Source: Spartobacteria bacterium (GTDB lineage Bacteria > Verrucomicrobiota > Kiritimatiellia > RZYC01). Taken from it: a stretch of 45,773 bases of DNA. Both the position numbers and the translations under genes were made by a program. Below, one piece after another: positions 35,579 through 44,236 of the stretch (the first letter of the stretch is position 1; each line of letters starts with the position of its first letter). The notes beneath the pieces were generated by a model, which was not told the origin of the DNA, did not search any database, and worked only from the letters and a program-made list of their open reading frames with translations. The stretch spans positions 1-45,773 of the forward strand of contig RZZM01000005.1 in the NCBI GenBank assembly GCA_009929845.1, written 5' to 3'.

Positions 35579-36667
35579 ATGAAATTAATTGACAGATATT
35601 TGTTACGAACGCTGCTTATGCCGCTCTTCTATTGTTTGGCGGCCTTCGTGCTTATTTACATTATATACGATTTGTTTGATAATCTCTCCGATTTTGTCGA
35701 AGCGGGCAGCCCGCTGGCCGACGTGGCGAAGTTCTATGTCCTGCTCCTCCCGTCCGTGCTCATCTTTATCGCCCCGGTTTCCCTCCTGCTGAGCGTCCTT
35801 TACAGCCTCAGCCAACTCACAAAAAACAATGAGCTGACCGCCATGCGCGCCAGCGGCGTAAGCCTCTACCGGCTGATGCTCCCCTTCATCACCATCGGTT
35901 TCCTGGCCAGCCTGTGCGTCGCCATCATCAATGAAACCGTCGGTCCGTGGTCCGCCTACTGGACCAACCAGTACGTGCGCTCCCAACGGCACAAGGGCAA
36001 AAAAGATGTCTACGTCTCGTATAACCTGGCCTACAAAAACGCGAAAGACCGCCACATCTGGATGGTGGGCGCGTTTGAGACACGCACCTTCGAGCTGGTC
36101 CATCCGGAGGTCATCCTGCAACGCGAGGATGGCTCGGATATCGCCAAAATCCAGGCCAAAAAAGGAGAATGGCTCGACGGTCGGTGGTGGTTTTTCGATG
36201 TGGCCATCCAGAACTATGACAACGATGGACATCCCATCGGTCCGCCCCAGTTTGACCGCCGGCGCGAAATGGGGGAACTTAGGGAGACGCCCATCGACCT
36301 GCTCAACGAGACCAAGGACCCTGATTTTCTTTCCTCGCGGGACCTGCTGACCTTCCTGCGCACCCACCAGCACCTGTCGTCCAACACCATCGCGCGCATA
36401 ACCGTCAATATGCAGCACCGCCTTTCAATCCCGTGGACCTGTTTTGTGGTCACCCTCCTGGGCATCCCCTTCGGGGCGCACACCGGGCGCAAAGGCGCGC
36501 TCATGGGGGTGGTCCTGACCCTGAGCCTCTTTTTTGGCCTCTACATACTGATCAATCTCGGCCTCGTCCTCGGCAAAAAAGAAATCCTCCTCCCCTGGGT
36601 GGCCGCCTGGGGCCCCAACATCATCTTCACCTGCATCGGCTCCGTAATGATCTACCGTATGCGTTAG
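35579..36667 (+). CDS. LptF/LptG family permease
   Basis: 362 aa from ATG 35579 (MKLIDRYLLRTLLMPL, the usual family opening); an ATG at 35567 adds four residues. Three N-terminal helices (about 10-35, 55-85, 100-125), a periplasmic beta-jellyroll region (about 125-265) and three C-terminal helices (about 275-360) match the YjgP/YjgQ fold. In known systems LptF and LptG form a pair with LptB to pull lipopolysaccharide from the inner membrane. Only one such gene is here, with no LptB. It follows the regulator by 42 bp on the same strand. Confidence 0.88.
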   Translation: MKLIDRYLLRTLLMPLFYCLAAFVLIYIIYDLFDNLSDFVEAGSPLADVAKFYVLLLPSVLIFIAPVSLLLSVLYSLSQLTKNNELTAMRASGVSLYRLMLPFITIGFLASLCVAIINETVGPWSAYWTNQYVRSQRHKGKKDVYVSYNLAYKNAKDRHIWMVGAFETRTFELVHPEVILQREDGSDIAKIQAKKGEWLDGRWWFFDVAIQNYDNDGHPIGPPQFDRRREMGELRETPIDLLNETKDPDFLSSRDLLTFLRTHQHLSSNTIARITVNMQHRLSIPWTCFVVTLLGIPFGAHTGRKGALMGVVLTLSLFFGLYILINLGLVLGKKEILLPWVAAWGPNIIFTCIGSVMIYRMR

Positions 36668-37068
36668 CCCCCCCTGTATTTTTGGCGTGAAAACGGCTTT
36701 TATTGATCACGACTTTCACCAATCCCCTGGAGCAGCAGAGCCGCAACCGAAATGCTCGACAAGATTAAGCGCTGCGCTTTCTTTTCTTCTGTTCAAAAAA
36801 TAGTTTTTCAAACATCTCCGTGAACTCCGTGTACTCCAGCGAAGCGGGTGGTTTAATTCTGCAGCGTCTTTGTATGAATGGAGATATCATGTGTCGCGAA
36901 GAATAATTTTTCCAACCATTGGAAACTTTTTCGGCGTTTTTTCCAACCATTGGAAAATTGAACAAAATATTTTCCAATGATTGGAAAAACCCGAACCATG
37001 CTGTGTCTGGTTTTCTTGTGGATTGTTTCGGCTTGCCACGGGTGGGATGGGTCTACTATGTTGCCTGG
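36668..37068. other. Intergenic control region before the exporter operon
   Basis: 401 bp without a credible gene. A 'CCGTGAACTCCGTGTACTCC' boilerplate motif lies at about 36821-36840, and three regularly spaced palindromes occupy 36909-36987. Apparent short frames on both strands are only shadows of these repeats. Confidence 0.7.
36909..36987. promoter_or_regulatory. Three TTTCCAA-N3-TTGGAAA palindromes, 31-bp period
   Basis: Boxes at 36909-36925 and 36940-36956 (both TTTCCAACCATTGGAAA) and 36971-36987 (TTTCCAATGATTGGAAA). Centres at 36917, 36948 and 36979 are exactly 31 bp apart, about three DNA turns, so all present the same face. They lie about 80-160 bp upstream of the tolC-like gene. 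Arms are perfect; spacers between boxes differ. An operator array is the simplest reading, but a dispersed genomic repeat is possible. Confidence 0.7.
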
Positions 37069-38553
37069 ATGCACAGATGGTCATATGCGATTATATTTTT
37101 TCTTGTGCCAGGGCTGTTCCCTGCTTTGGGAGCGGACTACTTCCTTGCGTTTGATCGTATTCCGGATGCCTTGCCCGAATCGGTGGAGATGTCCATGAGC
37201 ATCGAGGAATGCGTACTGAAGGCGCTGGAGGCAAATTATGATATTGCGATCCAGCGCTGGGCGGTGAGCAGCGCGGCTTCGCGCGTCCTGTCGGAGCGGG
37301 GGGCGTTTGAACCGGATATCACCGGCTATGCGGGCCGTTCGGAGACGTCTTCGACCAACAGCACTGACGGCACGGACTCGGGCGAATTGAAACTCAACAC
37401 CCGGTTCGTCACCGGCACGAAGCTTTCCCTGTATGCGCGCTATTCGGCCGCGGATGAACAGTCGAACGGAACCGGGCGCGTGGGCATCGAGTTCTCCCAG
37501 CCGCTGCTGCGCGATTTCGGGATCAAGGCCACACGGGCGCCCCTGGTCCTGGCGCAACGCAACGCGGAAATTTCACGGCATGAATTCGCGCTGCGCATGA
37601 TCAATACGGCCACGGAGGTCGAGGCCGACTACTGGCAGCTTGTGCTGGCCCGCGAACGCCTGGCGGTGCAGCAGGCTTCGCTGGATTCCGCCCGGGAACT
37701 TGAAGCGCTGACCTTGCAACGGGCGGTGGCGCGCATGATGTCCGAAAGTGACACCATCCAGGCGCAGGCGGCGGTCTACGAACGCGAAGCCAACGTGGTG
37801 CGCGCCGGAGAGAATGTCCGGCGCATCGAGGACGGCATCAAGGAGAAGCTTTCGCTGTTTGCCGATCCGGCCTACTGGATCACCGCCATCATCCCGACGA
37901 CCAAACCGGTCGTCCTGGATACCGACGTGGATTTTCTCGCTGCCCTGCACATCAGCCTGGAGCATCGGGAAGACTATTACAGCGAGCTGCTGCGCCTGCG
38001 GAACCTTGACCTGGATTTGTACACCGCCAAGAACCAACTGCTGCCGAAGCTGGATTTGACGGCCTCCGGCGAACGACAGGATGAGGCCGCGGACGCGGGG
38101 CGGACCTTTGACGCGGCATCGAGCAGCGACCAGGAGGTGTGGTCGGTTTTTCTGCGTTTGGAACTGCCCCTGGGCAACAAGGAGGCGCGGGCCAGGCGCG
38201 ACAGCGCGTACGCCGCCAAGATGCAGCAGTTGCTGCGCATCCAACAGCTCGAACTGCGCATCATACGCGAGGTGCGCCGGGCCATCGACGCCCTCAACAC
38301 CAACCGGCGCCTGGTGGCCGCCACCGAAAAGGCCGTGGAATTTGAACAGAAGAAACTGGAGAACGAGCAGATCAAACTCGACCTGGGAACCTCGTCGACC
38401 GATAATGTGGTGCGGTTTATCCAATCCCTGAACCAGGCGCGGCTGAGCTATGTGCAGGCGGTTATCGACTACAATCTTGCGCAATCCAGGCTGGCCCAGG
38501 TCCAGGGAACCACCCTTAACCAATATGAAATGGATGTTGCCGATGAATACTGA
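37069..38553 (+). CDS. TolC-family outer membrane efflux protein
   Basis: 494 aa from ATG 37069, giving signal peptide MHRWSYAIIFFLVPGLFPALGA; the longer frame from 36919 would translate the palindrome array. Two OEP repeats: N-terminal (about 45-270; 'SIEECVLKALEANYDIAIQRWAV', 'GIEFSQPLLRDFG') and C-terminal (about 285-490; 'ALHISLEHREDYYSELLRLRNLDLDLYTAKNQLLPKLDL', 'LRLELPLGNKEARARRDSA', 'NNRLV'-like 'LNTNRRLVAATEKAVEFEQKKLENEQIKLDLGTSS'). It forms the outer-membrane channel of a tripartite exporter. First gene of a five-gene operon; its end overlaps the next gene by 11 bp. Confidence 0.9.
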   Translation: MHRWSYAIIFFLVPGLFPALGADYFLAFDRIPDALPESVEMSMSIEECVLKALEANYDIAIQRWAVSSAASRVLSERGAFEPDITGYAGRSETSSTNSTDGTDSGELKLNTRFVTGTKLSLYARYSAADEQSNGTGRVGIEFSQPLLRDFGIKATRAPLVLAQRNAEISRHEFALRMINTATEVEADYWQLVLARERLAVQQASLDSARELEALTLQRAVARMMSESDTIQAQAAVYEREANVVRAGENVRRIEDGIKEKLSLFADPAYWITAIIPTTKPVVLDTDVDFLAALHISLEHREDYYSELLRLRNLDLDLYTAKNQLLPKLDLTASGERQDEAADAGRTFDAASSSDQEVWSVFLRLELPLGNKEARARRDSAYAAKMQQLLRIQQLELRIIREVRRAIDALNTNRRLVAATEKAVEFEQKKLENEQIKLDLGTSSTDNVVRFIQSLNQARLSYVQAVIDYNLAQSRLAQVQGTTLNQYEMDVADEY

Positions 38554-40204
38554 ACACGCTTCAATCACCCGCCGCGCGCGACGGTTCCCGGTCCTGCTCC
38601 TGCTGGGCCTCCTTCCGGTGTTCAGCCTCCGCGCGCAGGACACATCCGGCGACGCGGCGGCCACCGCGAATCTGACCGAACAACAGGCCAAACTCGACGA
38701 GCGGCAGCAGGAATTGAGCCGCCTGGAATCCTCCCTGCGCCAGCAATCCGATTCGCTGAAAACCGCCGAGGAAAAGCAGAGTAACCTGACCCTGCGGCAG
38801 GCGGTGCTGGACGCCCGTTCAACCCTGGTGGCCTGGCGGCGCGCCGCGGAAACGTACACCCTGAACAGGAAGCTGGCTGAAAAGGGGATTGTCTCGCCCA
38901 ACGAAGTCGATAAATCCCGGGAAAGCGCCGAAACGGCGGAACTGGCATACAAGGGCGCCCTGCTCGCCCTCGACAAGGCGCGGCTGGATATCCTCAAGGA
39001 AGCCGCGGTCATCAGCGTGGTCGAGGCGCGGGTCTATCGCACGGAAGGCGTACGCAAGGCCGTCGACATTAAACTGGCCAACCTCTCGAATGTCGGCAAG
39101 GCGCAGGTGGCCTACCATGAGGAAAGCGAAGATCAGTTACGGGAGCGCCTGGGCGTGCCGGATATTCGGGTGAGTCTGCGCGACGGCGCGATCATCGCCG
39201 AACCCTATGTCCAGCGCATCGCCTTCCTGGGCCTGGGGGAAGAAACCGTGCTGACCTACAGCCTCCTGCAGGGGGACCTCGAAGAGCTGGATGTCGATAT
39301 CACCTACTTCGGCAAACAGGTCACGGAGCGCGTGTTCCTGCGCAAGGATTCCGACAACGATATCCCGATGATCAATTCATTGAACTTTGACCAGACCGGA
39401 CAGTTGGGCGAGACCATTATCTACGACCTGGTGCTCGAACGCCTGGCGGAAACGGAAAAGACCTACCACTTGTCTGTCTTGAATTTCCCGCCGGAGTTAA
39501 AGGTGAAATTCAAAGACGCGGGCAAGTCTGTTTCGGCCGTAAAGTTCGCGCAGGACGTTACGCGCAAGCCGATCCAGATGGAGGTCATCATCCCGGAGGA
39601 GATGCCCCTGGACAAATTGGACACCCCGATTCCCTTCCAGGTATTGGTGCTTGACGACAAAGGCCGCGATACCCTGCTGGAGATCAAGCGCGCGCACAGC
39701 GACGACCTGGTGGACGAGGCCGCGCTGAAGGCCGGGGGCATCGCCCACGAACGCCTGGTCTTCACGCCGAAAGGTGTGGGTGAATGCGAACTTTCATCCG
39801 CGAACCTGTACAACGAAATCACCGCCGGCGACACCCTGGCCATCAAATTCAAGGTCAAGAACATCGGCACCGTCCCCCTGCGCAACATCCGCATGAAACT
39901 GGAACTGCCGGCGGACTGGGAGGCCAACACCGAACCGGAGGTGATCCGCATGCTGGAGCTGGCGCAGGAGGAGACGATCACGATCGACCTGTTTCCGACG
40001 CCGGACCTGGGCGTGGGCGACTATACCGTGCGGGTGGATGCCGAATGTTCCTTTGAAGGGCAAAAGATCGCCATCGACGACAAGATTGTCCGCATCCACG
40101 TCGAGAGCAAGGCCAACGTCATCGGCGGGGTGATCCTGCTGGTGATCCTGCTGGGTGCGCTGCTGGGGATTGCGGTATTCCTCGTCCGCCTGGCGCGGCG
40201 ATGA
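38543..40204 (+). CDS. Adaptor-like coiled-coil/NEW3 protein with C-terminal anchor
   Basis: 553 aa from ATG 38543 (38534 and 38525 also possible). Signal peptide with arginines (TRRARRFPVLLLLGLLPVFSLRA). Residues 40-155 are a helical hairpin; 'NRKLAEKGIVSPNEVDKS' (108-125) followed by an alanine-rich helix resembles the hairpin tip of HlyD/MacA-type membrane fusion proteins, including an L-x6-S spacing seen in TolC-docking tips. Residues 200-405 are beta-rich. Residues 415-520 form a NEW3/Ig-like domain ('NEITAGDTLAIKFKVKNIGTVPLRNIRMKLELPADWEAN'). One helix anchors the C terminus (525-548) with arginines after it. Canonical adaptors are anchored at the N terminus and have lipoyl halves around the hairpin; this one is not built that way. 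Position between tolC and ABC genes supports an adaptor role. Confidence 0.75.
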   Translation: MNTEHASITRRARRFPVLLLLGLLPVFSLRAQDTSGDAAATANLTEQQAKLDERQQELSRLESSLRQQSDSLKTAEEKQSNLTLRQAVLDARSTLVAWRRAAETYTLNRKLAEKGIVSPNEVDKSRESAETAELAYKGALLALDKARLDILKEAAVISVVEARVYRTEGVRKAVDIKLANLSNVGKAQVAYHEESEDQLRERLGVPDIRVSLRDGAIIAEPYVQRIAFLGLGEETVLTYSLLQGDLEELDVDITYFGKQVTERVFLRKDSDNDIPMINSLNFDQTGQLGETIIYDLVLERLAETEKTYHLSVLNFPPELKVKFKDAGKSVSAVKFAQDVTRKPIQMEVIIPEEMPLDKLDTPIPFQVLVLDDKGRDTLLEIKRAHSDDLVDEAALKAGGIAHERLVFTPKGVGECELSSANLYNEITAGDTLAIKFKVKNIGTVPLRNIRMKLELPADWEANTEPEVIRMLELAQEETITIDLFPTPDLGVGDYTVRVDAECSFEGQKIAIDDKIVRIHVESKANVIGGVILLVILLGALLGIAVFLVRLARR

Positions 40205-40223
40205 ACGGAGGCGGCGGAACCCC

Positions 40224-40988
40224 ATGACAGTCCCCTACGAAATTGATCACCTGGTCAAGCGGTACGACAACGGCGTACTCGCCGTGGATGACCTGCACCT
40301 GTCCGTACAGAAGCAGGAGATATTCTGCATGCTGGGGGCGAACGGCGCGGGGAAGACCACGACCCTGATGGTGAGCCTCGGCTTCACGCCGCCCAGCGGC
40401 GGCACGGTGCGCATCAGCGGTTACGATATCACCCGCGAGCCCCTTGAAGCCAAGGCGCACGTCGCGTATGTTTCTGAAAATGTGCAGCTCTACGGCAACT
40501 TCACCGCCATGCAGAATATCCGCTTTTTTTCGGAACTCTCCTCGCGCGGGAAGATGGAGGACGCGGCCCTGCACGAGGTCCTGGCGCGCGTCGGCCTGGG
40601 CGCGGACGCGCACAAACGGCGCGTGCGGGGATTCTCCAAGGGTATGAGGCAGCGGCTCGGGATCGCCATTGCCATCATTCGCGATGCCGATTTGATTCTG
40701 TTGGATGAACCGACCTCCGGGCTGGACCCCAAGGGCGGCCTGGATTTCATGAACCTGTTGCAGGAACTGCGCCGGGAAGGACGGGCGGTTTTCATGACGA
40801 CGCACGACATCTTCCGGGCGCGGGAGATTGCCGACCGCATCGGGATCATGGTCCGGGGAAAGCTTGTCCGGGTGCTTGAAACCGACGAGATAGAACACGC
40901 CGACCTGGCGGCCATTTACACGCATTACATTGACCAAATGGCGATCCAGGAGGGCGGCGCCCGTCCCGACACGACGGCGTTGCAATGA
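40224..40988 (+). CDS. ABC transporter ATP-binding protein
   Basis: 254 aa from ATG 40224, with GGAGG 12 nt upstream. Walker A GANGAGKT (38-45), signature in the variant form FSKGM (137-141), Walker B LILLDEPTSGLD (157-168) and switch His194 (MTTHD). The set and the 'FSKGMRQRLGIA' signature match ABC-2-type exporters (DrrA/NosF/CcmA type). It powers the two permeases that follow within 7 and 6 bp. Nineteen bp after the adaptor gene. Confidence 0.95.
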   Translation: MTVPYEIDHLVKRYDNGVLAVDDLHLSVQKQEIFCMLGANGAGKTTTLMVSLGFTPPSGGTVRISGYDITREPLEAKAHVAYVSENVQLYGNFTAMQNIRFFSELSSRGKMEDAALHEVLARVGLGADAHKRRVRGFSKGMRQRLGIAIAIIRDADLILLDEPTSGLDPKGGLDFMNLLQELRREGRAVFMTTHDIFRAREIADRIGIMVRGKLVRVLETDEIEHADLAAIYTHYIDQMAIQEGGARPDTTALQ

Positions 40989-40995
40989 GAACATC

Positions 40996-42363
40996 ATGTT
41001 TATCGCACTGTTAAAGAAAGAGATACTGGGCAACCTGTACAACCAGCGCTATGTCATTACGCTGGTGTTGCTGACCCTGCTCATCGGGATCAGCGCCTGG
41101 ACCCTGGAGCGCGCGCAGGAGACCTATTTGGAGCAATATGCGGAAGCCCTGGAGGGCAATAAAGCGGAGGCGGAAGCGGCCGGCAAGGTGTGGCAATTCA
41201 TGTCGGTGGGCGCCACCACCGAAAAAGAACCGGGCGACCTGTCGATCCTGGGCCGCGGGCTGGAAGGCGAGATGACGCGCGCCCTGTCCTACTCGGGCTG
41301 GAACGAAGTGGAAGTGGGCACGGTAAAGACATTCACGCCCCTGTTTCGTATGTATGCCGTGCCAGACTTTATTTACATCATCAACATCATCGGCAGTCTG
41401 CTGGCCTTGCTCTTTGTGTACGACGCCGTTTGCGGGGAAAAGGAAAACGGCACCCTGCGACTGAAGCTGACCTATCCCCTGCCCCGCGATTACATCCTCC
41501 TGGCCAAATGGGCCGCCGGGGTGCTCTCCCTGTGCCTGCCGCTGGGCCTGGCCTGTCTCGGGCTGGGGGTCTACCTGTTTTTCCTGCCGGGATTCGAAGT
41601 GACCCTGGACCACGCCATTCGCTTTGCCCTCGTCTTCCTCGTCAGCGTGTTGTACTTGTCCGCCTTTTTCACCCTGGGCCTGCTGGTCTCCTGCCTGACC
41701 CACCGCGCCACCACCGCCCTGATGATCTGCCTGTTCCTGTGGATCCTGCTGGTGCTGACCATTCCCAACCTGATGCCCATGGTGGCGCGCGCGCTCAAAC
41801 CCATCCCGTCCGAGGGCAAGATCGCCATCGAAAAACAGCACAAGGCCCGTGAAGTGGAAGAATGGGCCGGCAACACGATCCGGGCCGAAATTCACGACAT
41901 GGATGAATACCACGAAACGGTAGCCCGCCTGGTGGCCAAGGCCCTGGAAGGAATCAACCAGTTCCGCCGCAACCGCGTGCAGGAACAAATGTCGCTGGCC
42001 ATGAACCTGAGTCGCGTCTCGCCCGCCGCCTGTTATCAGTTTGCCGCCTCGGACCTGCTCAAGACCGGAATCGGGTCGTTCAGCCGGTTCCAGCGCTACG
42101 TGGCCTGGTACCGACAACTCTTCAACCAGGCGAAAGATCATATCATCCGTCGTGCGCGCGACCGGGCCGCGGGCGCCGGATGGTGGGGCGGCCAGGACAT
42201 GGCCTCGGAGGACTTCGCCCTGATTCCCGCGTTCAAACCCCTCGGGGTTTCATTTGCCGACAGCCTTTCCGGCGCCCTTTTTGACATCGGCATTATTATC
42301 ACCTACAACATCATCCTGTTTCTTGCCGCCTATACCGCCTTTTTACGATACGACGCGAAGTGA
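40996..42363 (+). CDS. ABC-2 type permease (first)
   Basis: 455 aa from ATG 40996, 7 bp after the ATPase stop. One N-terminal helix (about 20-38) after the basic 'LLKKEILGNLYNQRY', a first extracytoplasmic domain (about 40-130), a cluster of five helices (about 130-265; 'CGEKENGTLRLKLTYPLPRDYILLAKW' is the ABC-2 cytoplasmic loop), a second large extracytoplasmic segment (about 270-425), and a last helix near 430-450. This matches the ABC-2/DUF3526-like permeases with large periplasmic parts. Pairs with the next gene. Confidence 0.88.
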   Translation: MFIALLKKEILGNLYNQRYVITLVLLTLLIGISAWTLERAQETYLEQYAEALEGNKAEAEAAGKVWQFMSVGATTEKEPGDLSILGRGLEGEMTRALSYSGWNEVEVGTVKTFTPLFRMYAVPDFIYIINIIGSLLALLFVYDAVCGEKENGTLRLKLTYPLPRDYILLAKWAAGVLSLCLPLGLACLGLGVYLFFLPGFEVTLDHAIRFALVFLVSVLYLSAFFTLGLLVSCLTHRATTALMICLFLWILLVLTIPNLMPMVARALKPIPSEGKIAIEKQHKAREVEEWAGNTIRAEIHDMDEYHETVARLVAKALEGINQFRRNRVQEQMSLAMNLSRVSPAACYQFAASDLLKTGIGSFSRFQRYVAWYRQLFNQAKDHIIRRARDRAAGAGWWGGQDMASEDFALIPAFKPLGVSFADSLSGALFDIGIIITYNIILFLAAYTAFLRYDAK

Positions 42364-42369
42364 TTTGTT

Positions 42370-43740
42370 ATGCTCTGGTCCCTTATAGAAAAAGAACTGA
42401 AAAACAACCTGCTGAGCATGCGCTTTGTCTTCAGCCTGGCCATTGTGCTTTTAGTCATGCTGGGCAGCATACAGGTGCGCATGGACGACTATGTGCAGTC
42501 AACACTCGACAGCCGCGCCAACGCGGCGGCGGAGCGGCAGACCCATCGCGACACACACTTCTGGCGGTTCCAATGGACCGGTATGTTCCTGGAACGTCCC
42601 GTCCTGCCCCTGGGTATCCTGGTCACCGGGACGGAACGCAATCCCGATCCGCGCTTCCGGGTCTTCCAGAAGAGCAAGCCGATTATCCGTCCGTCAGGCT
42701 CCATCGACCGCAATCCACTGGTGACCCTCTCTACGCCGGTGGATATCATGTTCATTACCGGCGTGGTGATGAGCCTGCTGGTTCTGGTGCTGAGTTTCGA
42801 CGCCGTATCGGGAGAACGCGAACAGGGAACGCTTAAATTGCTGCTCTCCTTCCCGGTGCCTCGTTCGGTCCTGATCTTCGCCAAATGGATCGGGGGCATT
42901 TTGACCCTGTGTATACCGTTCATCATCGGCTATCTCTGCCTGGCCATCTGGATTCTCCTTTCCGGCGACGTCCGGTTTGCCGCCTCGGACTGGTTGGTGT
43001 TCCTGCTCATTGGTCTCTCCTCGTTGCTTTACATCGCCTGGATGTTCTCCGCCGCCCTGCTGGTATCCTGCTGGTTCCGTCATGCCGCGACCTCAATGTG
43101 TATGCTGCTGCTTATGTGGGTGCTGCTGGTGCTGGTTATTCCGAATATCAGTCCGTACCTGGCCGCCGCGTTTTCCCCGGTAGACTCCGCGCAATCCGTC
43201 CACTTCAAAAGCATGAAAATCACCAAGGAGTTGCAAAACGAAGAAAACCAACAACTGCAGGAGTTGCAGAAGCGGCACAATGTCCCCCGCTGGTGGCAGG
43301 AAGACAACGCCTGGCGCGAAGGCGTGGAGCTGGTCGCCCGCAGCCATGACCGGCAGCGTCAGGGCACCCGCGCGATTGTTGACCGGCGCACGGCGCAGAT
43401 TATCCGGCAGACGGACCTGGCGCATATCATCGGACGCGTCTCCCCATTTGTTTCGTACGCCAACATTGTGACTACGCTGGCCTGGACCGGCCCCGGGTTT
43501 GAGCAACACCTGCGCCTCCTCATGCGCGAGTACGAGGACCAGTTAAGACGCATGACCACGGACGGGTTAAAAGACCAGGTGCCTTTCAGCGCCGACATGT
43601 TACCCCACTTCCGGTACACCCCGCCCCCGGTCGGCGCCCGGTTCGCGCAGACACTGGTTGACTGGGCCGTCCTCCTCTCCGGCGCCGTCATTTTCTTCCT
43701 CGGCGCCTACGTCAGTTTCGTCACACGCGAAATCATCTGA
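42370..43740 (+). CDS. ABC-2 type permease (second)
   Basis: 456 aa, same layout as its neighbour and probably its paralogue: N-terminal helix (about 17-35), periplasmic domain (36-125), helix cluster (about 125-270) with 'SGEREQGTLKLLLSFPVPRSVLIFAKW' in the same place as the first permease's loop, helical periplasmic region (about 275-425), last helix (430-452). Starts 6 bp after the first permease. The two likely form a heterodimer. Last gene of the exporter operon; a small terminator follows. Confidence 0.88.
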   Translation: MLWSLIEKELKNNLLSMRFVFSLAIVLLVMLGSIQVRMDDYVQSTLDSRANAAAERQTHRDTHFWRFQWTGMFLERPVLPLGILVTGTERNPDPRFRVFQKSKPIIRPSGSIDRNPLVTLSTPVDIMFITGVVMSLLVLVLSFDAVSGEREQGTLKLLLSFPVPRSVLIFAKWIGGILTLCIPFIIGYLCLAIWILLSGDVRFAASDWLVFLLIGLSSLLYIAWMFSAALLVSCWFRHAATSMCMLLLMWVLLVLVIPNISPYLAAAFSPVDSAQSVHFKSMKITKELQNEENQQLQELQKRHNVPRWWQEDNAWREGVELVARSHDRQRQGTRAIVDRRTAQIIRQTDLAHIIGRVSPFVSYANIVTTLAWTGPGFEQHLRLLMREYEDQLRRMTTDGLKDQVPFSADMLPHFRYTPPPVGARFAQTLVDWAVLLSGAVIFFLGAYVSFVTREII

Positions 43741-43752
43741 CAGGCAAGAGTT

Positions 43753-43771
43753 CGCCAAAAATGGCGTTTTT
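43753..43771 (+). terminator. Probable intrinsic terminator of the exporter operon
   Basis: Stem CGCCA (43753-43757) / TGGCG (43762-43766) with an AAAA loop, followed by TTTTT (43767-43771), 13 bp after the stop of the last permease. The stem is short, so the strength is uncertain. Confidence 0.5.
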
Positions 43772-44236
43772 GCGGCATATTTATAACTTTTCACCCCCCC
43801 TTTGAACGACCATTGTAACCGCTGATGGCACAGATGAACGCTGATTGTGCAAGGTCAAAATTTTCGCAGAAATCACCATTTTTAGCGCAAAAAACGATAC
43901 TCCCGGCATTTCCAACCCTCATCTTCGCGCTCTTGGCGTTCTATGCAGTAAAAAACCCGTTCAGACCTTCCATGGCACTCCGAAAGGCCTCCACGGACCA
44001 AAAACTCCCATTTTTAAGCCAAAAATGGTGGTTTCAGCAAGGCTCTGTCCCCACTTTCCCCCCATCCTCCCCCAGGAGCGCAAAGGGACACTGCCCGAAG
44101 GAGTGAGTGCTTGAACATTGGAGACACCGCGAAGCTGACAAATCCGCAGGACAGCGGATTTGGACGCACTGAAAGTGCGCCCGCAGGGCGAGGGCCAGGG
44201 ACGGCCCGAGTCAGCACAAACCCGGAAGACACTCCC
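43772..44236. other. Non-coding stretch with boilerplate and hairpins
   Basis: No credible gene. 'ACCGCTGATGGCACAGATGA' (43820-43839) is another CACAGAT-class motif. A run of four small hairpins follows: AAATCCGC/GCGGATTT (44140-44161), GCACT/AGTGC (44166-44178), GCCC/GGGC (44180-44190) and GGCC/GGCC (44193-44206). Short frames in this stretch have no recognisable product. Confidence 0.55.

Noticed and set aside
36909-36987. CRISPR array
   Set aside because: Only three 17-bp palindromes with 14-bp gaps; repeats and spacers are far too short and no cas gene is near.
43825-44106. Short frames (about 90 aa) after the exporter operon
   Set aside because: No ribosome site, no motif, overlapping frames of equal length, and the boilerplate repeat lies at their start.
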